Part shown: positions 49,599 through 59,071 of the stretch, piece after piece
How the letters are laid out: every line of letters starts with the position of its first letter
How positions within the stretch are numbered: position 1 is the first letter of the stretch
Origin: Actinoplanes subtropicus
GTDB lineage: Bacteria; Actinomycetota; Actinomycetes; Mycobacteriales; Micromonosporaceae
Assembly: GCF_000721705.1 (NCBI RefSeq)
Contig: NZ_JOJL01000005.1
Span: 62,001-126,000 of the forward strand
Direction: 5' to 3'
Length of the DNA: 64,000 nt
Program-made: the position numbers and the translations under genes
The notes under the pieces: generated by a model
What the model was told of the DNA's origin: nothing
What the model saw: the letters and a program-made list of their open reading frames with translations, nothing else
Database searches by the model: none

Positions 49599-50728
49599 CC
49601 GGTCACCTCGCGAGGCAGGCCGAGCACCCGCTCGGCGATGATGTTGCAGAGGATCTCCGACGTGCCGCCCTCGATGGAGTTCGCCCGGGCGCGCAGGTAC
49701 CGGTAGCCGGGCGTGCGCAGCGCCCAGTCGACGGCCGGGGGACGGCGCATCGTCCAGTCGTCGTAGCGCAGGCCCTCCTCCCCCAGCAGCTCCAGCCCGA
49801 AGCCGGAGATCTCCTGGTTGAGCAGCGCGAACGCGTACTTGACCGCGGAGCCCTCGGCGCCGGGCTGCCCGGCCGCGAGCTGCTCGCCCAGCCGCCGGGC
49901 GGAGAGCCGGGCCGCCTCGGCCGCGACCCACAGCCGCATGAGCTCGTCGCGCGCGCCCGCCGTACGCACCGAAGGCCGTTCCCGCCAGGCCCGCGCGACG
50001 ATGCCGATCATGCCGTGCTCGCGCGGCACGGGGGCGCCGCCGATCGCCACCCGCTCGTTCATGAGCGTGGTACGGGCGACCTGCCAGCCCTGGCCGATCC
50101 CGCCGATGCGGTCCGCGTCGGGGATCCGTACCTCGTCGAGGAAGACCTCGTTGAACTCGGCCTCGCCGGTGAGCTGGCGCAGCGGCCGCACGTCGACGCC
50201 CGGCGCGGTCATGTCGCAGGCGAAGAAGGTGAGCCCGTCGTGCTTGGGCGCGGCCGGGTCGGTGCGGGCGAGGAGGATCGCCCAGCGCGCCTCGTGCGCC
50301 GTCGACGTCCAGACCTTCTGCCCGCTGACCAGCCAGTCGTCGCCGTGGCGGACCGCGCGGGTGGTCAGCGAGGCGAGGTCGGAGCCGGCGCCGGGCTCGC
50401 TGAACAGCTGGCACCACAGCTCCTCGCCGGTCCACAGCGGGCGCAGCCAGCGGCGGCGTTGCTCGTCCGTGCCGTGCCGCAGGATGGTCGGCGCCGCCAT
50501 GCCCAGCCCGACGGTGATGCGCAGCGGGTCGTTGTCCGGCGCGCCGGCCGCCGCGAGCACCTCGTCGACGACCGGCTGCAGGGCACGGGGCAGGTCGAGC
50601 CCGCCCAGCCCGCGCGGATAGTGCACCCAGGCGAGGCCGGCGTCGAACCGGGCGCGCAGGAAGTCGGTCGCCGGGTCGTACGCCGACAGGAACTCGCGGG
50701 TCCGCGCGGCCAGCTCATCGGCTCGCAT
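49595..50728 (-). CDS. Acyl-CoA dehydrogenase, alpha-type subunit
   Basis: A 377-residue flavoprotein. Conserved segments are ELWCQLFSEPGAGSDLASLTTRA, WLVSGQKVWTSTAHEARWAILLARTD and the C-terminal RANSIEGGTSEILCNIIAERVLGLP, where Glu of EGGTSE matches the position found in catalytic FadE subunits. It overlaps the acyl-CoA ligase gene by 14 bases and its partner dehydrogenase by four, so the three are translated as a unit. It oxidises an acyl-CoA produced by that ligase; the chain type is unknown. Confidence 0.92.
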   Translation of the reverse strand: MRADELAARTREFLSAYDPATDFLRARFDAGLAWVHYPRGLGGLDLPRALQPVVDEVLAAAGAPDNDPLRITVGLGMAAPTILRHGTDEQRRRWLRPLWTGEELWCQLFSEPGAGSDLASLTTRAVRHGDDWLVSGQKVWTSTAHEARWAILLARTDPAAPKHDGLTFFACDMTAPGVDVRPLRQLTGEAEFNEVFLDEVRIPDADRIGGIGQGWQVARTTLMNERVAIGGAPVPREHGMIGIVARAWRERPSVRTAGARDELMRLWVAAEAARLSARRLGEQLAAGQPGAEGSAVKYAFALLNQEISGFGLELLGEEGLRYDDWTMRRPPAVDWALRTPGYRYLRARANSIEGGTSEILCNIIAERVLGLPREVTG

Positions 50729-52249
50729 ACAACTCCTCGATCACCGCTTCGTGATTCGCGTACGCAACAGCGCGTTTGATCTTGAGCGTGGGGGTCAGCT
50801 CGCCGGCCTCGAGGCTGAAGTCGCGGTCGAGCACGGCGAACCGTTTGATCCGGGCGGGCCGGGAGACCTGCTCGTTGGCCTCGTCGACGATCGACTGCAC
50901 GAGCTCGCGCACCCGCGGGTGCCCGGCCAGCACGGCCAGGTCACCGGCCAGTCCTCGCTCCCGCGCCCAGGGCAGGATCTCGTCGGGGTCCAGCGTGATC
51001 AGCGCGACCGGGTAGGGGCGGCGGTCGCCCAGGAGCAGGGCCTGCGAGATCCAGCGGGACTGCCGCAGCCGGTTCTCCAAGCCGGCCGGGGCGATGTTCT
51101 TGCCGGACGAGGTGATGATGATGTCCTTCTTGCGGCCGGTGATCGTGACGAACCGTCCTCGTCGAGGGTGCCCAGGTCGCCGGTGTGCAGCCAGCCGTCC
51201 ACCAGGACCTCGCGGGTGGCCGCCGGGTCCCGCCAGTAGCCGGCGAAGACGTGCGGCCCGGCCATCAGCACCTCGCCGTCCTCGGCGATCCGGACCGAAC
51301 CGCCGGGCACGGCCACGCCGACGGTGCCCAGGCGGTGCCGTTGCGGGGTGCTGACCGTCCCGCAGCCGGTGCTCTCGGTCATCCCGAAGCCCTCCAGGAC
51401 CGGCACCCCGGCGTCGCGGAAGAACTCCAGCACCTCGGGCGCGATCGGCGCCGCGCCGGAGAGCGCCATCCGGAGCCGGCCGCCCAGCACGGCCCGTACC
51501 GTCGCGGCGTCGGCCCGGCCGGCGAGCGTGGTGTGCAGCTTCTCGAAGATGCGCGGCACCGACGGGAGGAACGTCGGGCGCACCTCGGCCAGCTCGGGGA
51601 CCACCTGGCTCAGGTCGCCGCCGAAGTAGGCGAGCGTCGCCCCGGCCGAGAGGCAGCCGAACTGGACCAGCTGGGCGAAGACGTGCGCGAGCGGGAGGAA
51701 GAGGTAGACCAGGCCCTGCGCGGTGAGGTACTCCAGCTCCTCGGTGAACCGGGACACGGCCAGCCAGTTGTCGTGCGTGAGCACGCAGCCCTTGGGCGGC
51801 CCGGTGGTGCCCGAGGTGTAGATGATCAGGCACGGGCCGGCCGGGTCGATCGCGGCCCGGCGGCGCGCGAGCTCCGCGTCGGCGTCAGCCGTCCCCATTG
51901 GTGGCAGGTCGGGCGGGTACAGGACCATCTTGGCGCCGGAGTTGCCGACGATCCACTCGCGCTCGGCGTCCGAGCTGGTCGGGTAGATCGGCACCACCAC
52001 GCCGCCGGCCGCGATCACGCCCAGGGCCAGGCGGGTCCACTCCGGACAGGTCGGCCCGAGGATGCCGACCCGGTCGCCGGTCGCCAGGCCGGAGGCCACC
52101 AGCCCGCGCGCGATCGCCGTGACGTCCGCGGCGAGCTCGGCGAAGGACTGGTCGCGCCAGGAGCCGTCCTGGCGGTAGCGCAGGGCGGGGCGGTCACCGA
52201 ACCGCCGGGCGGCGTCGAAGGGCAGGTCGGCGATCGTACGCGAGATCAT
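50715..52249 (-). pseudogene. Long-chain acyl-CoA synthetase with a one-base frameshift
   Basis: An AMP-forming fatty acyl-CoA ligase of about 510 residues once the frame is restored. The first part (52249 to about 51155) starts MISRTIADLPFDAARRFGDR and has the AMP-binding P-loop IIYTSGTTGPPKG, GFGMTEST and GWLHTGDLGTLDEDG. In the present sequence it then shifts to a meaningless frame. One base is missing at about 51150-51154. In the next frame the C-terminal domain continues directly with FVTITGRKKDIIITSSGKNIAP and runs to 50715. The break lies in the hinge before the catalytic C-terminal lysine domain, so the product would be inactive unless this is a sequencing error or is bypassed. It heads the fatty-acid operon. 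Confidence 0.88.
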
Positions 52250-52320
52250 GCGCGGGTCACCTCCACGCCCTGAGCCTCCGGCACGGGGGCCCGCCGCCGG
52301 CAGTGCGGGAACCACAACAC

Positions 52321-55023
52321 CTAACGGTGTGACCGGGCGTCCATCTGGTCGAGCGCCCGCGCGAGCTCGAGCCGCGACGAGACGTGCAGCTTCGCGTAGA
52401 TGCGGGACAGGTAGACCTCGATGCTGCGCGGGCTGTAGTGCAGCGCCCCGGCGATCTCCCGGTTCCGCATTCCCTGCTGGACGAGCCGGGCCACCCGCTC
52501 CTCGGACTCGGTCAGCAGGCCGGCCCCGCCCGCGCGGGCGCGCGGCACCTTCGCGCCGAGCTCGTGCAGCCGCCGGCCGGCCCGGCGGCGCAGGCCGTGC
52601 GCGCCCAGCCGGGCGAACAGCCGGTAGGCGTCGTCCAGGGCCGGCACCTCATCGTCCACCAGGTCGCCGAGCGCCAGCTGGGCCCGCGCCCGTTCGAAGG
52701 CCAGGCCGCCCGACTCGGCCTCGGCGACCGCCCGGCGCAGTTCCGGCGGGTCGCGGTGCACCAGGCCGAGGGTGCGGTGCAGCGTGGTCGCCGCCCAGGG
52801 GGTGGTCGGTGGCGTCGCGACCAGCTCCTTCACCAGCGCGTCGCGCTCGCCCGGGGGCGGGTCCAGTTCGAGAAGCCGGGACAAGAGCAGGCAGCCGTAC
52901 GGGGCGCCGCCCGGCTGGTCCAGGGCGGCCCGCAGGGTGGCGGCCGCCGCGGGGTCGCCGGTCGCGGCCCGATAGCCGGCCAGCGCCCAGGCGTGCAGGT
53001 CGGCGAGGTTGGGCATCCGCGGCGGTACGAGCGCGGCGAGCCGGGCGGCGGCCGCGAACTCTCCGCGCCAGGTGCGCATCTCCAGCTCGACCGCGCCCAG
53101 GGCGGCGGCGAGCAGGGCCTGCCGGCGTACGGTCAGCTCCGCGGTCGTGGTCCGCAGGCCCGCCAGGGCCGTCTCCCACCGCCCGCCCAGCCAGTCCAGC
53201 ACCACCCGGGTCAGCGCCAGCTCCCCGGTGAACCGGTGCGGGGAGTCGCCGGCCAGCTCCGTCGCCTCCCGCAGCCGGCCGCCGGCCCGGGTCACCAGGC
53301 CGGCGAGGGCCTCGGTGGACGCGCACACGGCCAGCGCCTGCAGCCGCAGCGGCAGCGAGTCGCCGCCCGCGCGCAGCGCCCGGTCGCCGAGCGCGACCGT
53401 GTCGGCGTGCCGGCCCAGCATCGAGGCGAGGATCGCCAGCTGCTCGCAGACCACCACCTCCTCGGCCGGCGACCCCGGCCGGCAGGCGGCGGCGCGCTCG
53501 CCCTGCCGGGCCGCCTCCTCGGGCCGGCCCGCGAAGGCGAGCATCACGGCGCGCTGCGCCTGCATCGCGGCCGGCGGCCGGCCCACCGCGATCTCCCCGT
53601 CCGCCACCTCGATCGCCTCGTCGATGCGGTCCAGCAGGTACAGGCTGGTGACGACCGTGGTGGCGGTCCGGTAGCGCTCCTCCCCCGCGGGCAGCAGCGT
53701 GAGCGCCTCCCGGCCGGGCTCAACGGCCGGCTCGGGGCGGCCGGCCCGGGCCAGCGCGCGACTGCGCAGGGCGAGCAACCCGGCCCGCTCGGGCGCGCCG
53801 GGGCCGAGCACGGCCAGGGCCCGCTCGCAGAAGCCGGCGGCGGCGTCCGGCGCGGTGCGCAGCGCGTGCCGGGCGGCCTCGGCGAGCACGGCCACCGCGG
53901 TCGCGTCGCCGTGCGTGGCCGAGGCGGCCAGGTGGCGGGCCAGGTCGAGCAGGTCGGTCGGCTCGCCGCGCTCGCGGGCCGCGAGCATCGGCCGGGCGGC
54001 CCGCGCGTGCAGCCGGCGGCGCTGGGCCGGGCCGATCTCCTCGTACAGCGCCTCGGCGACGATGCGGTGCGCGAACCGGTAGCGGCGCTGGCCGTCGCGC
54101 ACCACGACGGCGGTCCGGACCAGCTCGTCGAAGGCGGCCGCGACGGTTGCCGCGGGCTCGCCGGCCACCTCGGCGACCAGGGCGAGGCGTTCGAGCTCGA
54201 CGGCCTCGAGCACGGCGAGGGCCTGGGCGACCGGGCGGGCCGCCGGGGCCACCACCCGGCGGAGCACGGCGCCCGTGCCGGCGAGCCGGATCTCCCCACT
54301 CTCGTCGAGCGACCGGGCGATCTCGATGGCGAAGAACGGGTTGCCGCCGGCCCGGGCGTGGATCTGGCCGGACAAGCCCTCGTCGGGCGGCTCGCCGAGC
54401 ACCGGCGCGATCACGCCGGCGATCTCGTCGCGGTCGAGCGGGCCCAGCGTGACCGTGACCAGCTCGCCGCGCTCGCCGAGGCGGGCCAGCAACTCCTCGG
54501 CGGCCGGGCAGGGCCGGGCGAGGTGACCGCGCGCGGCGGTGACCAGCGCGATCGGCGCCGCGGCCAGCCGGCGCAGCACCACGGTGAACAGGGCGAGGCT
54601 GTCGTCGTCGAGGTCGGGCAGGTCGTCGGCGAGCACGGCCGTCGGCCCGGCCGCCGACATCGCGGTGAGCAGCCGGGTGAGCGCCGCGCACGCTCGCGGG
54701 AAAGAAGCCTCGTCGGCCTCGAGGACGGCCAGCGCGTCCTGCCGGAGGCCCTCGGTGTAGGCGTTGTCCGGCGTCAGCCCGCGCACGGAGGCGGCCAGCA
54801 CGCCGTACGGCACCCGGCGCTCGAGCCGGTCCCCGGCGACCGCCAGGACGCGCCACCCGCGCTCGCCCAGCCGGGCGGCCACCTCGGCGAGCAGGCGCGA
54901 CTTGCCGATGCCGGCCGCACCGGAGACGGCGGCCACCACCAGCCCGGCGGTCGGCACCCGGGACACGGCGTCGAGCACCCCGGCCAGTTCGGCCTCGCGC
55001 CCGGCAAACGTCATGTCAGCCAA
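52321..55023 (-). CDS. LAL-type LuxR transcriptional regulator with ATPase domain
   Basis: A 900-residue STAND-type regulator. The N-terminal NTPase has Walker A VSGAAGIGKSRLL near residue 40 and a Walker B-like VLADDLPDLDDDSL. A long helical TPR-like middle is followed by a LuxR-type helix-turn-helix at the C-terminus (LLTESEERVARLVQQGMRNREIAGALHYSPRSIEVYLSRIYAKL). It would bind a ligand or partner and switch on transcription in an ATP-dependent way. TTG 55023 has AAGG at good spacing; ATG 55014 is the alternative. It lies just upstream of the fatty-acid operon on the same strand and divergent from an esterase, so either could be a target. Confidence 0.92.
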   Translation of the reverse strand: MADMTFAGREAELAGVLDAVSRVPTAGLVVAAVSGAAGIGKSRLLAEVAARLGERGWRVLAVAGDRLERRVPYGVLAASVRGLTPDNAYTEGLRQDALAVLEADEASFPRACAALTRLLTAMSAAGPTAVLADDLPDLDDDSLALFTVVLRRLAAAPIALVTAARGHLARPCPAAEELLARLGERGELVTVTLGPLDRDEIAGVIAPVLGEPPDEGLSGQIHARAGGNPFFAIEIARSLDESGEIRLAGTGAVLRRVVAPAARPVAQALAVLEAVELERLALVAEVAGEPAATVAAAFDELVRTAVVVRDGQRRYRFAHRIVAEALYEEIGPAQRRRLHARAARPMLAARERGEPTDLLDLARHLAASATHGDATAVAVLAEAARHALRTAPDAAAGFCERALAVLGPGAPERAGLLALRSRALARAGRPEPAVEPGREALTLLPAGEERYRTATTVVTSLYLLDRIDEAIEVADGEIAVGRPPAAMQAQRAVMLAFAGRPEEAARQGERAAACRPGSPAEEVVVCEQLAILASMLGRHADTVALGDRALRAGGDSLPLRLQALAVCASTEALAGLVTRAGGRLREATELAGDSPHRFTGELALTRVVLDWLGGRWETALAGLRTTTAELTVRRQALLAAALGAVELEMRTWRGEFAAAARLAALVPPRMPNLADLHAWALAGYRAATGDPAAAATLRAALDQPGGAPYGCLLLSRLLELDPPPGERDALVKELVATPPTTPWAATTLHRTLGLVHRDPPELRRAVAEAESGGLAFERARAQLALGDLVDDEVPALDDAYRLFARLGAHGLRRRAGRRLHELGAKVPRARAGGAGLLTESEERVARLVQQGMRNREIAGALHYSPRSIEVYLSRIYAKLHVSSRLELARALDQMDARSHR

Positions 55024-55092
55024 GTTACCTTCGCGTTATCCGTTGAGGATCCCGCACTATCCCCGGACCGCCCGCGGTGCTGCGATCGCACC

Positions 55093-56319
55093 ATGGCGAT
55101 CGAAGGCACCTGCGACACCCGGTTCGCTTCCGTACGGGAGCAGTTCGAGCGCAACTTCGCCGACCGTGGGGAGGTCGGGGCGTCGGTCTGCGTGACCGTC
55201 GGCGGCGAGACCGTCGTCGACCTGTGGGGCGGCACGGCCGACCCGGCCACCGGCCGCGCCTGGGACCGGCAGACCATCGGCAACGTCTGGTCGGCCACCA
55301 AGGGCGCCACCGCACTCTGCGCCCACGTGCTGGCCGCCCGCGGCCAGCTGGACGTGGACGCGCCGGTGACCGCGTACTGGCCGGAGTTCGGCAAGAACGG
55401 CAAGGACGGCGTGCTGGTCCGGCACCTGCTCAGCCACCAGGCGGGCGTGCCCGCGGTGCGCGAGCCGCTGCCGGCGGGCTGCTTCTACGACTGGTCGCTG
55501 ATGGCCGACGCGCTCGCCGCCGAGCAGCCGTTCTGGCGCCCCGGCACCCGCACCGGCTACCACGCGCTGACCTTCGGCTTCCTGGTCGGCGAGCTGGTCC
55601 GGCGGATCAGCGGGCGGTCGCTCGGCCGGTTCTTCGCCGAGGAGGTCGCCGGGCCGCTCGGCCTGGAGTTCTGGATCGGCCTGCCCGAGGAGCACGAGCA
55701 CCGGGTGGCGCCGACGATCCCGGCGCCGCCGCCGGGGCCCGGCGATCCGATGCCGAGCCTCTACGTCGCCGCGCTCAGCGACCCGGCCTCGGTGCAGGGA
55801 TTGATGCTGGCCAACAGCGGCGGCTACATGCTGGTGCCCGGCGAGTCGGACAGCCGGGCCGCGCACGCCGCGGAGATGGGCGCGGTGGGTGGCATGACCC
55901 AGGCGCGCGGCCTGGCCGGGATGTACCGGCCGCTGGCGCTGGGTGGCGGGGTCGACGGCGTGACGCTGGTCGGCCCGGAGCAGCTGTACCGGATGACCGC
56001 CGTCGTCTCCGCCACCTCGGTGGACGCGGTGCTGCTGGTGCCGACCCGCTGGACGATGGGCTACGTGAAGGGCGTCGACAACAGCTATCTGCCGGCGGCC
56101 GACCGGGAGGGGGTCCTGATCCCGGAGGAGGCATTCGGACACCCGGGCATGGGCGGGAGTTTCGGCTTCGCCGACCCGCGGGCGGGCCTGTCGTTCGGGT
56201 ACACGATGAACCGGCAGGGCACCGGGCTGGGCATCAACGAGCGCGGGCAGTCACTGGTCGACGCCGTTTACCGGTCGCTCGGCCACCACCGGGCCGGCGG
56301 GGTGTGGATCGCCCCCTGA
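55093..56319 (+). CDS. Serine hydrolase (beta-lactamase class C / EstB esterase family)
   Basis: A 408-residue enzyme of the penicillin-binding-like fold. The S-x-x-K nucleophile motif is SATK in IGNVWSATKGATALCAHVL. The Y-x-N/Y-x-x motif corresponds to the GYHALTFGFLVGELVRR region, and a late GHPGMGGSFGFADP holds the KTG-equivalent (HPGMGG). No signal peptide is present, so it is likely a cytoplasmic esterase of the EstB type rather than a true beta-lactamase. ATG 55093 precedes the family-typical N-terminus. It is divergent from the LAL regulator with about 70 bases between them. Confidence 0.9.
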   Translation: MAIEGTCDTRFASVREQFERNFADRGEVGASVCVTVGGETVVDLWGGTADPATGRAWDRQTIGNVWSATKGATALCAHVLAARGQLDVDAPVTAYWPEFGKNGKDGVLVRHLLSHQAGVPAVREPLPAGCFYDWSLMADALAAEQPFWRPGTRTGYHALTFGFLVGELVRRISGRSLGRFFAEEVAGPLGLEFWIGLPEEHEHRVAPTIPAPPPGPGDPMPSLYVAALSDPASVQGLMLANSGGYMLVPGESDSRAAHAAEMGAVGGMTQARGLAGMYRPLALGGGVDGVTLVGPEQLYRMTAVVSATSVDAVLLVPTRWTMGYVKGVDNSYLPAADREGVLIPEEAFGHPGMGGSFGFADPRAGLSFGYTMNRQGTGLGINERGQSLVDAVYRSLGHHRAGGVWIAP

Positions 56320-56338
56320 AAACCTCGCGCGAGACGCG

Positions 56339-56365
56339 CGTCCACGGCCTTGGGCCGCGCGGACG
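56339..56365. terminator. Candidate terminator between convergent genes
   Basis: An interrupted hairpin: CGTCC and GGCC on the left pair with GGCC and GGACG on the right around a TTG loop, with a small internal loop. It lies between the convergent esterase and phosphatase genes. The stem is short, so this is tentative. Confidence 0.35.
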
Positions 56366-56411
56366 TCGCGTTCGCGCATCGGGGCGGTCGCCGCTGCGGT
56401 TGGGGAAGCCG

Positions 56412-58001
56412 TCACGCGTACGGTCGCCAGGTCTTGTCGTCGAGCTTGTTCCGGGAGCCGCCGCCGGCTCGCCGGGCCAGCACGACGCGGTCGATCTCGG
56501 TGCCGGACTCGGTGAGCGCGCGCAGGGTCAGCGTGGTGGTGCGGCCCTCGCCGGCGGGGGCGGCGTCGACGGCGACGAAGGAGTAGCCGGTGTAGCGGAC
56601 CCGGGACCAGGTGACCTTCTCTCGGACCTGGGCGCGGCCGTCGGCCCAGACGTAGGACTCGACCTCGTCGACGTCGTGCCGGTGGCGGGCGTAGGAGTCG
56701 GGGGCGTCGAAGCTGTACAGGCCGCGCCCGCCGCCGCCGGCCGTGACGTAGACGGTGCCGTCCCGCGCGGGGTAAGCGGTTTCCCCGATGGAGATCTTCT
56801 TGGGGACACCGCCGCGCAGGGCATCGGTGCGTTCGTAGACGTGGTTGTGGCCGTTGATGACCAGGTCGACCCGGTGCTTGTCGAACAGCGGGACCCAGCG
56901 GGCGCGCACCCCGCCGTCGGAGGCGTGCGCGGTGGTGGTCGAGTAGGCGCACTGGTGGAAGAAGACCACGATGAAGTCGACGTCGGGCTGCTCGCGCAGG
57001 GAGGCGAGCCGCCGGTCGAGCCACGCGGTCTGGGCGCCGCCGGTGTAGTCGCGGTTGCCGGCCAGTTCCAGGCAGACGTCGTTGGCGTCGAGGGCGACCA
57101 CGCCGACGTTGCCGTAGACGAACGAGTAGACGCCGGCCGCCTTCCGCGGGCCGTCGTCCGGGAAGTCCCAGCGGGCGCGCTGGCCGCCGTAGCCGTCCGG
57201 CGAGTACAGCGCCTCCATGTCGTGGTTGCCCAGGCAGGCCATCCACGGCACGGTCGCGGCGACCGGCTCGTTCTGGGCGAGGAACTGGTCCCAGGTGAGC
57301 GGGTTGTAGAGGTCGCCGGGCAAGCCCTTTCCGCTGGAGTCGGCGTAGCAGAGGTCGCCGGCGTGCAGGTGGAAGGCGGGCCGCTGGGCGATCAGCATGC
57401 CGTCGTTGGCCAGGGCGTGCGAGCTGACGCCCTGGTCGCCGAACGCGGTGAAGGTGAACGGCTCGGCGACGGTGCGACGGCTGGGCGCGGTGGTGAAAGC
57501 GTCGACCCGGCCGAAGCCGGTCAGGTCGGTCGGGTCGTAGCCGGCGTGCCCGACCACGTAGTAGTACGTGGTGTCGGGCAGCAGGCCGGCGGCGGTGGCG
57601 TGCACGTAGTACTGGTCGGTCGCCGGAATGACGCCGGCCAGTTCGGTGTGCAGCGGGCGGATCTCGGCGTCGATCCGCGGGCCGAGCGTGTCCAGCGACG
57701 AGCCGATCCGCAGGAACGGGCGCCGCACCCGGTGCGGGACCTGCCAGCCGACGGTGACCGTGGTGCGCGGGTCGGCGCCCCAGGCGAGGTGCCGGCCGAA
57801 CGGGACGACCATGCGGCCGGGCGGGATGTCGGGCTGCCGCCAGAACGCGGGAGCCGGGCCGCCGATCGCGATCAAGGCGGCGGCAGCGGCGGCGCCGGTT
57901 ATCAGGGTGCGGCGGCTGACCAGCAGGGCGTGCTGTTCGGCGATGCTCAGCCGCGCGGCGAGTCGGTCCGGCAGGCCCATGCGGGGGATGTCGGTCGGCA
58001 C
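56412..58001 (-). CDS. Tat-exported purple acid phosphatase-like metallophosphoesterase
   Basis: A 529-residue enzyme. A twin-arginine signal (VSRRTLITGAAAAAALIAIGG) marks export by the Tat route. An N-terminal fibronectin-like domain (about 60-170) precedes a calcineurin-like phosphoesterase domain. The metal ligands are FGDQG, HAGDLCYADSSGKG, CLGNHDME, FFHQCAYS and NGHNHVYERTD, a complete set. It hydrolyses phosphate esters outside the cytoplasm and probably serves phosphate scavenging. The start is GTG 58001, or ATG 57980, 21 bases downstream. Confidence 0.92.
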   Translation of the reverse strand: MPTDIPRMGLPDRLAARLSIAEQHALLVSRRTLITGAAAAAALIAIGGPAPAFWRQPDIPPGRMVVPFGRHLAWGADPRTTVTVGWQVPHRVRRPFLRIGSSLDTLGPRIDAEIRPLHTELAGVIPATDQYYVHATAAGLLPDTTYYYVVGHAGYDPTDLTGFGRVDAFTTAPSRRTVAEPFTFTAFGDQGVSSHALANDGMLIAQRPAFHLHAGDLCYADSSGKGLPGDLYNPLTWDQFLAQNEPVAATVPWMACLGNHDMEALYSPDGYGGQRARWDFPDDGPRKAAGVYSFVYGNVGVVALDANDVCLELAGNRDYTGGAQTAWLDRRLASLREQPDVDFIVVFFHQCAYSTTTAHASDGGVRARWVPLFDKHRVDLVINGHNHVYERTDALRGGVPKKISIGETAYPARDGTVYVTAGGGGRGLYSFDAPDSYARHRHDVDEVESYVWADGRAQVREKVTWSRVRYTGYSFVAVDAAPAGEGRTTTLTLRALTESGTEIDRVVLARRAGGGSRNKLDDKTWRPYA

Positions 58002-58117
58002 GGGTTTGACCGTATCATCCCGTTTGCCCGGACTGTCCGTAGATTCCGCCCGAAACCGCTCCGGCGGCACCGATTCCGGCCGACAGTGGGGGTAACACCT
58101 GATCCCGGGAGTCGCGG

Positions 58118-59062
58118 ATGTCGGACGGCGAGTTCCACGCCTTCGTCGGCCTGCTGGCCGCCGCCGGGCTGGTGCTGGCCGTCCTCGCCGTCGCCGGCTT
58201 CGACCAGCGGGCGGGTTCCCGGTTCACCGACGGGATGGTCGCGGCCGCCTACCTCGGCGGCGCGGCCTACCTGCAGGTCACCGGGCGGAGCCTGCCGATC
58301 TACTTCTTCGCGGCCGGGGCGCCGGTCCTGGTGCTGCTGCTGCTGCATCTGCTGCGGGAGCGGGCCCGGGCGAGACGCAAGCGGCTCGCCGCCGGCTTGA
58401 CCAAGATGTACGCGAAACCGCCGGCCAACACGCCGTTGACGCCGTACCCGGCGCCCCCGCCGCCGCTCGACCCGGCGTCCCGGACGAAGGACAAGCCGCC
58501 GGAGCCGGTCGCGCCCCGCGCCTACCGGCCGATGCCGTCGGGGTTGCCGCCCCGGGGCGAGGCCGCGCCCCCACCGCCGGCCGGGCACGACACCACGCCC
58601 CCGCAGCCGGCCGGGCACGACATCGCGCCCCCGCGGCCGGCAGCGCACGCCGAGCCGGCCGGGCACGACACCGCGCCCCCGCCGCCGGCCGGGCACGACG
58701 CCACGCCCCCGCAGCCGGCCGGGCACGACATCGCGCCCCCGCGGCCGACAGCGCACGCCGAGCCGGCCGGGCACGACACCGCGCCCCCGCCGCCGGCCGG
58801 GCACGACGCCGCGCTCCCGCCGCAGCCGGCACACGCCGAGCGAGCCGGGCACGACACCGCGCCCCCGCGGCCGGCAGCGCACGCCGAGCCGGCCGGGCAC
58901 GACACCGCGCCCCCGCCGCAGCCGGCACACGCCGAGCTGGCCGGGCACGACACCGCGGGCGTGGAGGAGACCAGCAGCCGACTGCGGCGGCCGGCGTACC
59001 TGGAGGCGCCGGACCCCCGGCGGAGCAGCGGACGACACCGGGCGGCCGGCTCCGACGACTAA
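58118..59062 (+). CDS. Membrane protein with PAGHD proline-rich repeat tail
   Basis: A 314-residue protein of unknown function. Two or three transmembrane helices occupy residues 1-85 (VGLLAAAGLVLAVLAVAGF, VAAAYLGGAAYLQV and IYFFAAGAPVLVLLLLHLL), followed by a basic stretch (RERARARRKR). From about residue 155 the tail consists of about ten units of PAGHD[TI]APP[PQR] with occasional PAHAE spacers, rich in Pro, Ala and His. It is likely disordered and could bind metal through its His residues. The end (SSRLRRPAYLEAP) is again non-repetitive. Confidence 0.7.
   Translation: MSDGEFHAFVGLLAAAGLVLAVLAVAGFDQRAGSRFTDGMVAAAYLGGAAYLQVTGRSLPIYFFAAGAPVLVLLLLHLLRERARARRKRLAAGLTKMYAKPPANTPLTPYPAPPPPLDPASRTKDKPPEPVAPRAYRPMPSGLPPRGEAAPPPPAGHDTTPPQPAGHDIAPPRPAAHAEPAGHDTAPPPPAGHDATPPQPAGHDIAPPRPTAHAEPAGHDTAPPPPAGHDAALPPQPAHAERAGHDTAPPRPAAHAEPAGHDTAPPPQPAHAELAGHDTAGVEETSSRLRRPAYLEAPDPRRSSGRHRAAGSDD
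58579..58955 (+). repeat. Coding tandem repeat (PAGHD units)
   Basis: About ten imperfect copies centred on GCCGGGCACGACACCGCGCC-like sequence, in repeating blocks of roughly 30-80 bases. They alternate with PAAHAE-coding stretches. Copies are highly similar at the DNA level, which suggests recent expansion. Confidence 0.85.
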
Positions 59063-59071
59063 GCTGCGCTC

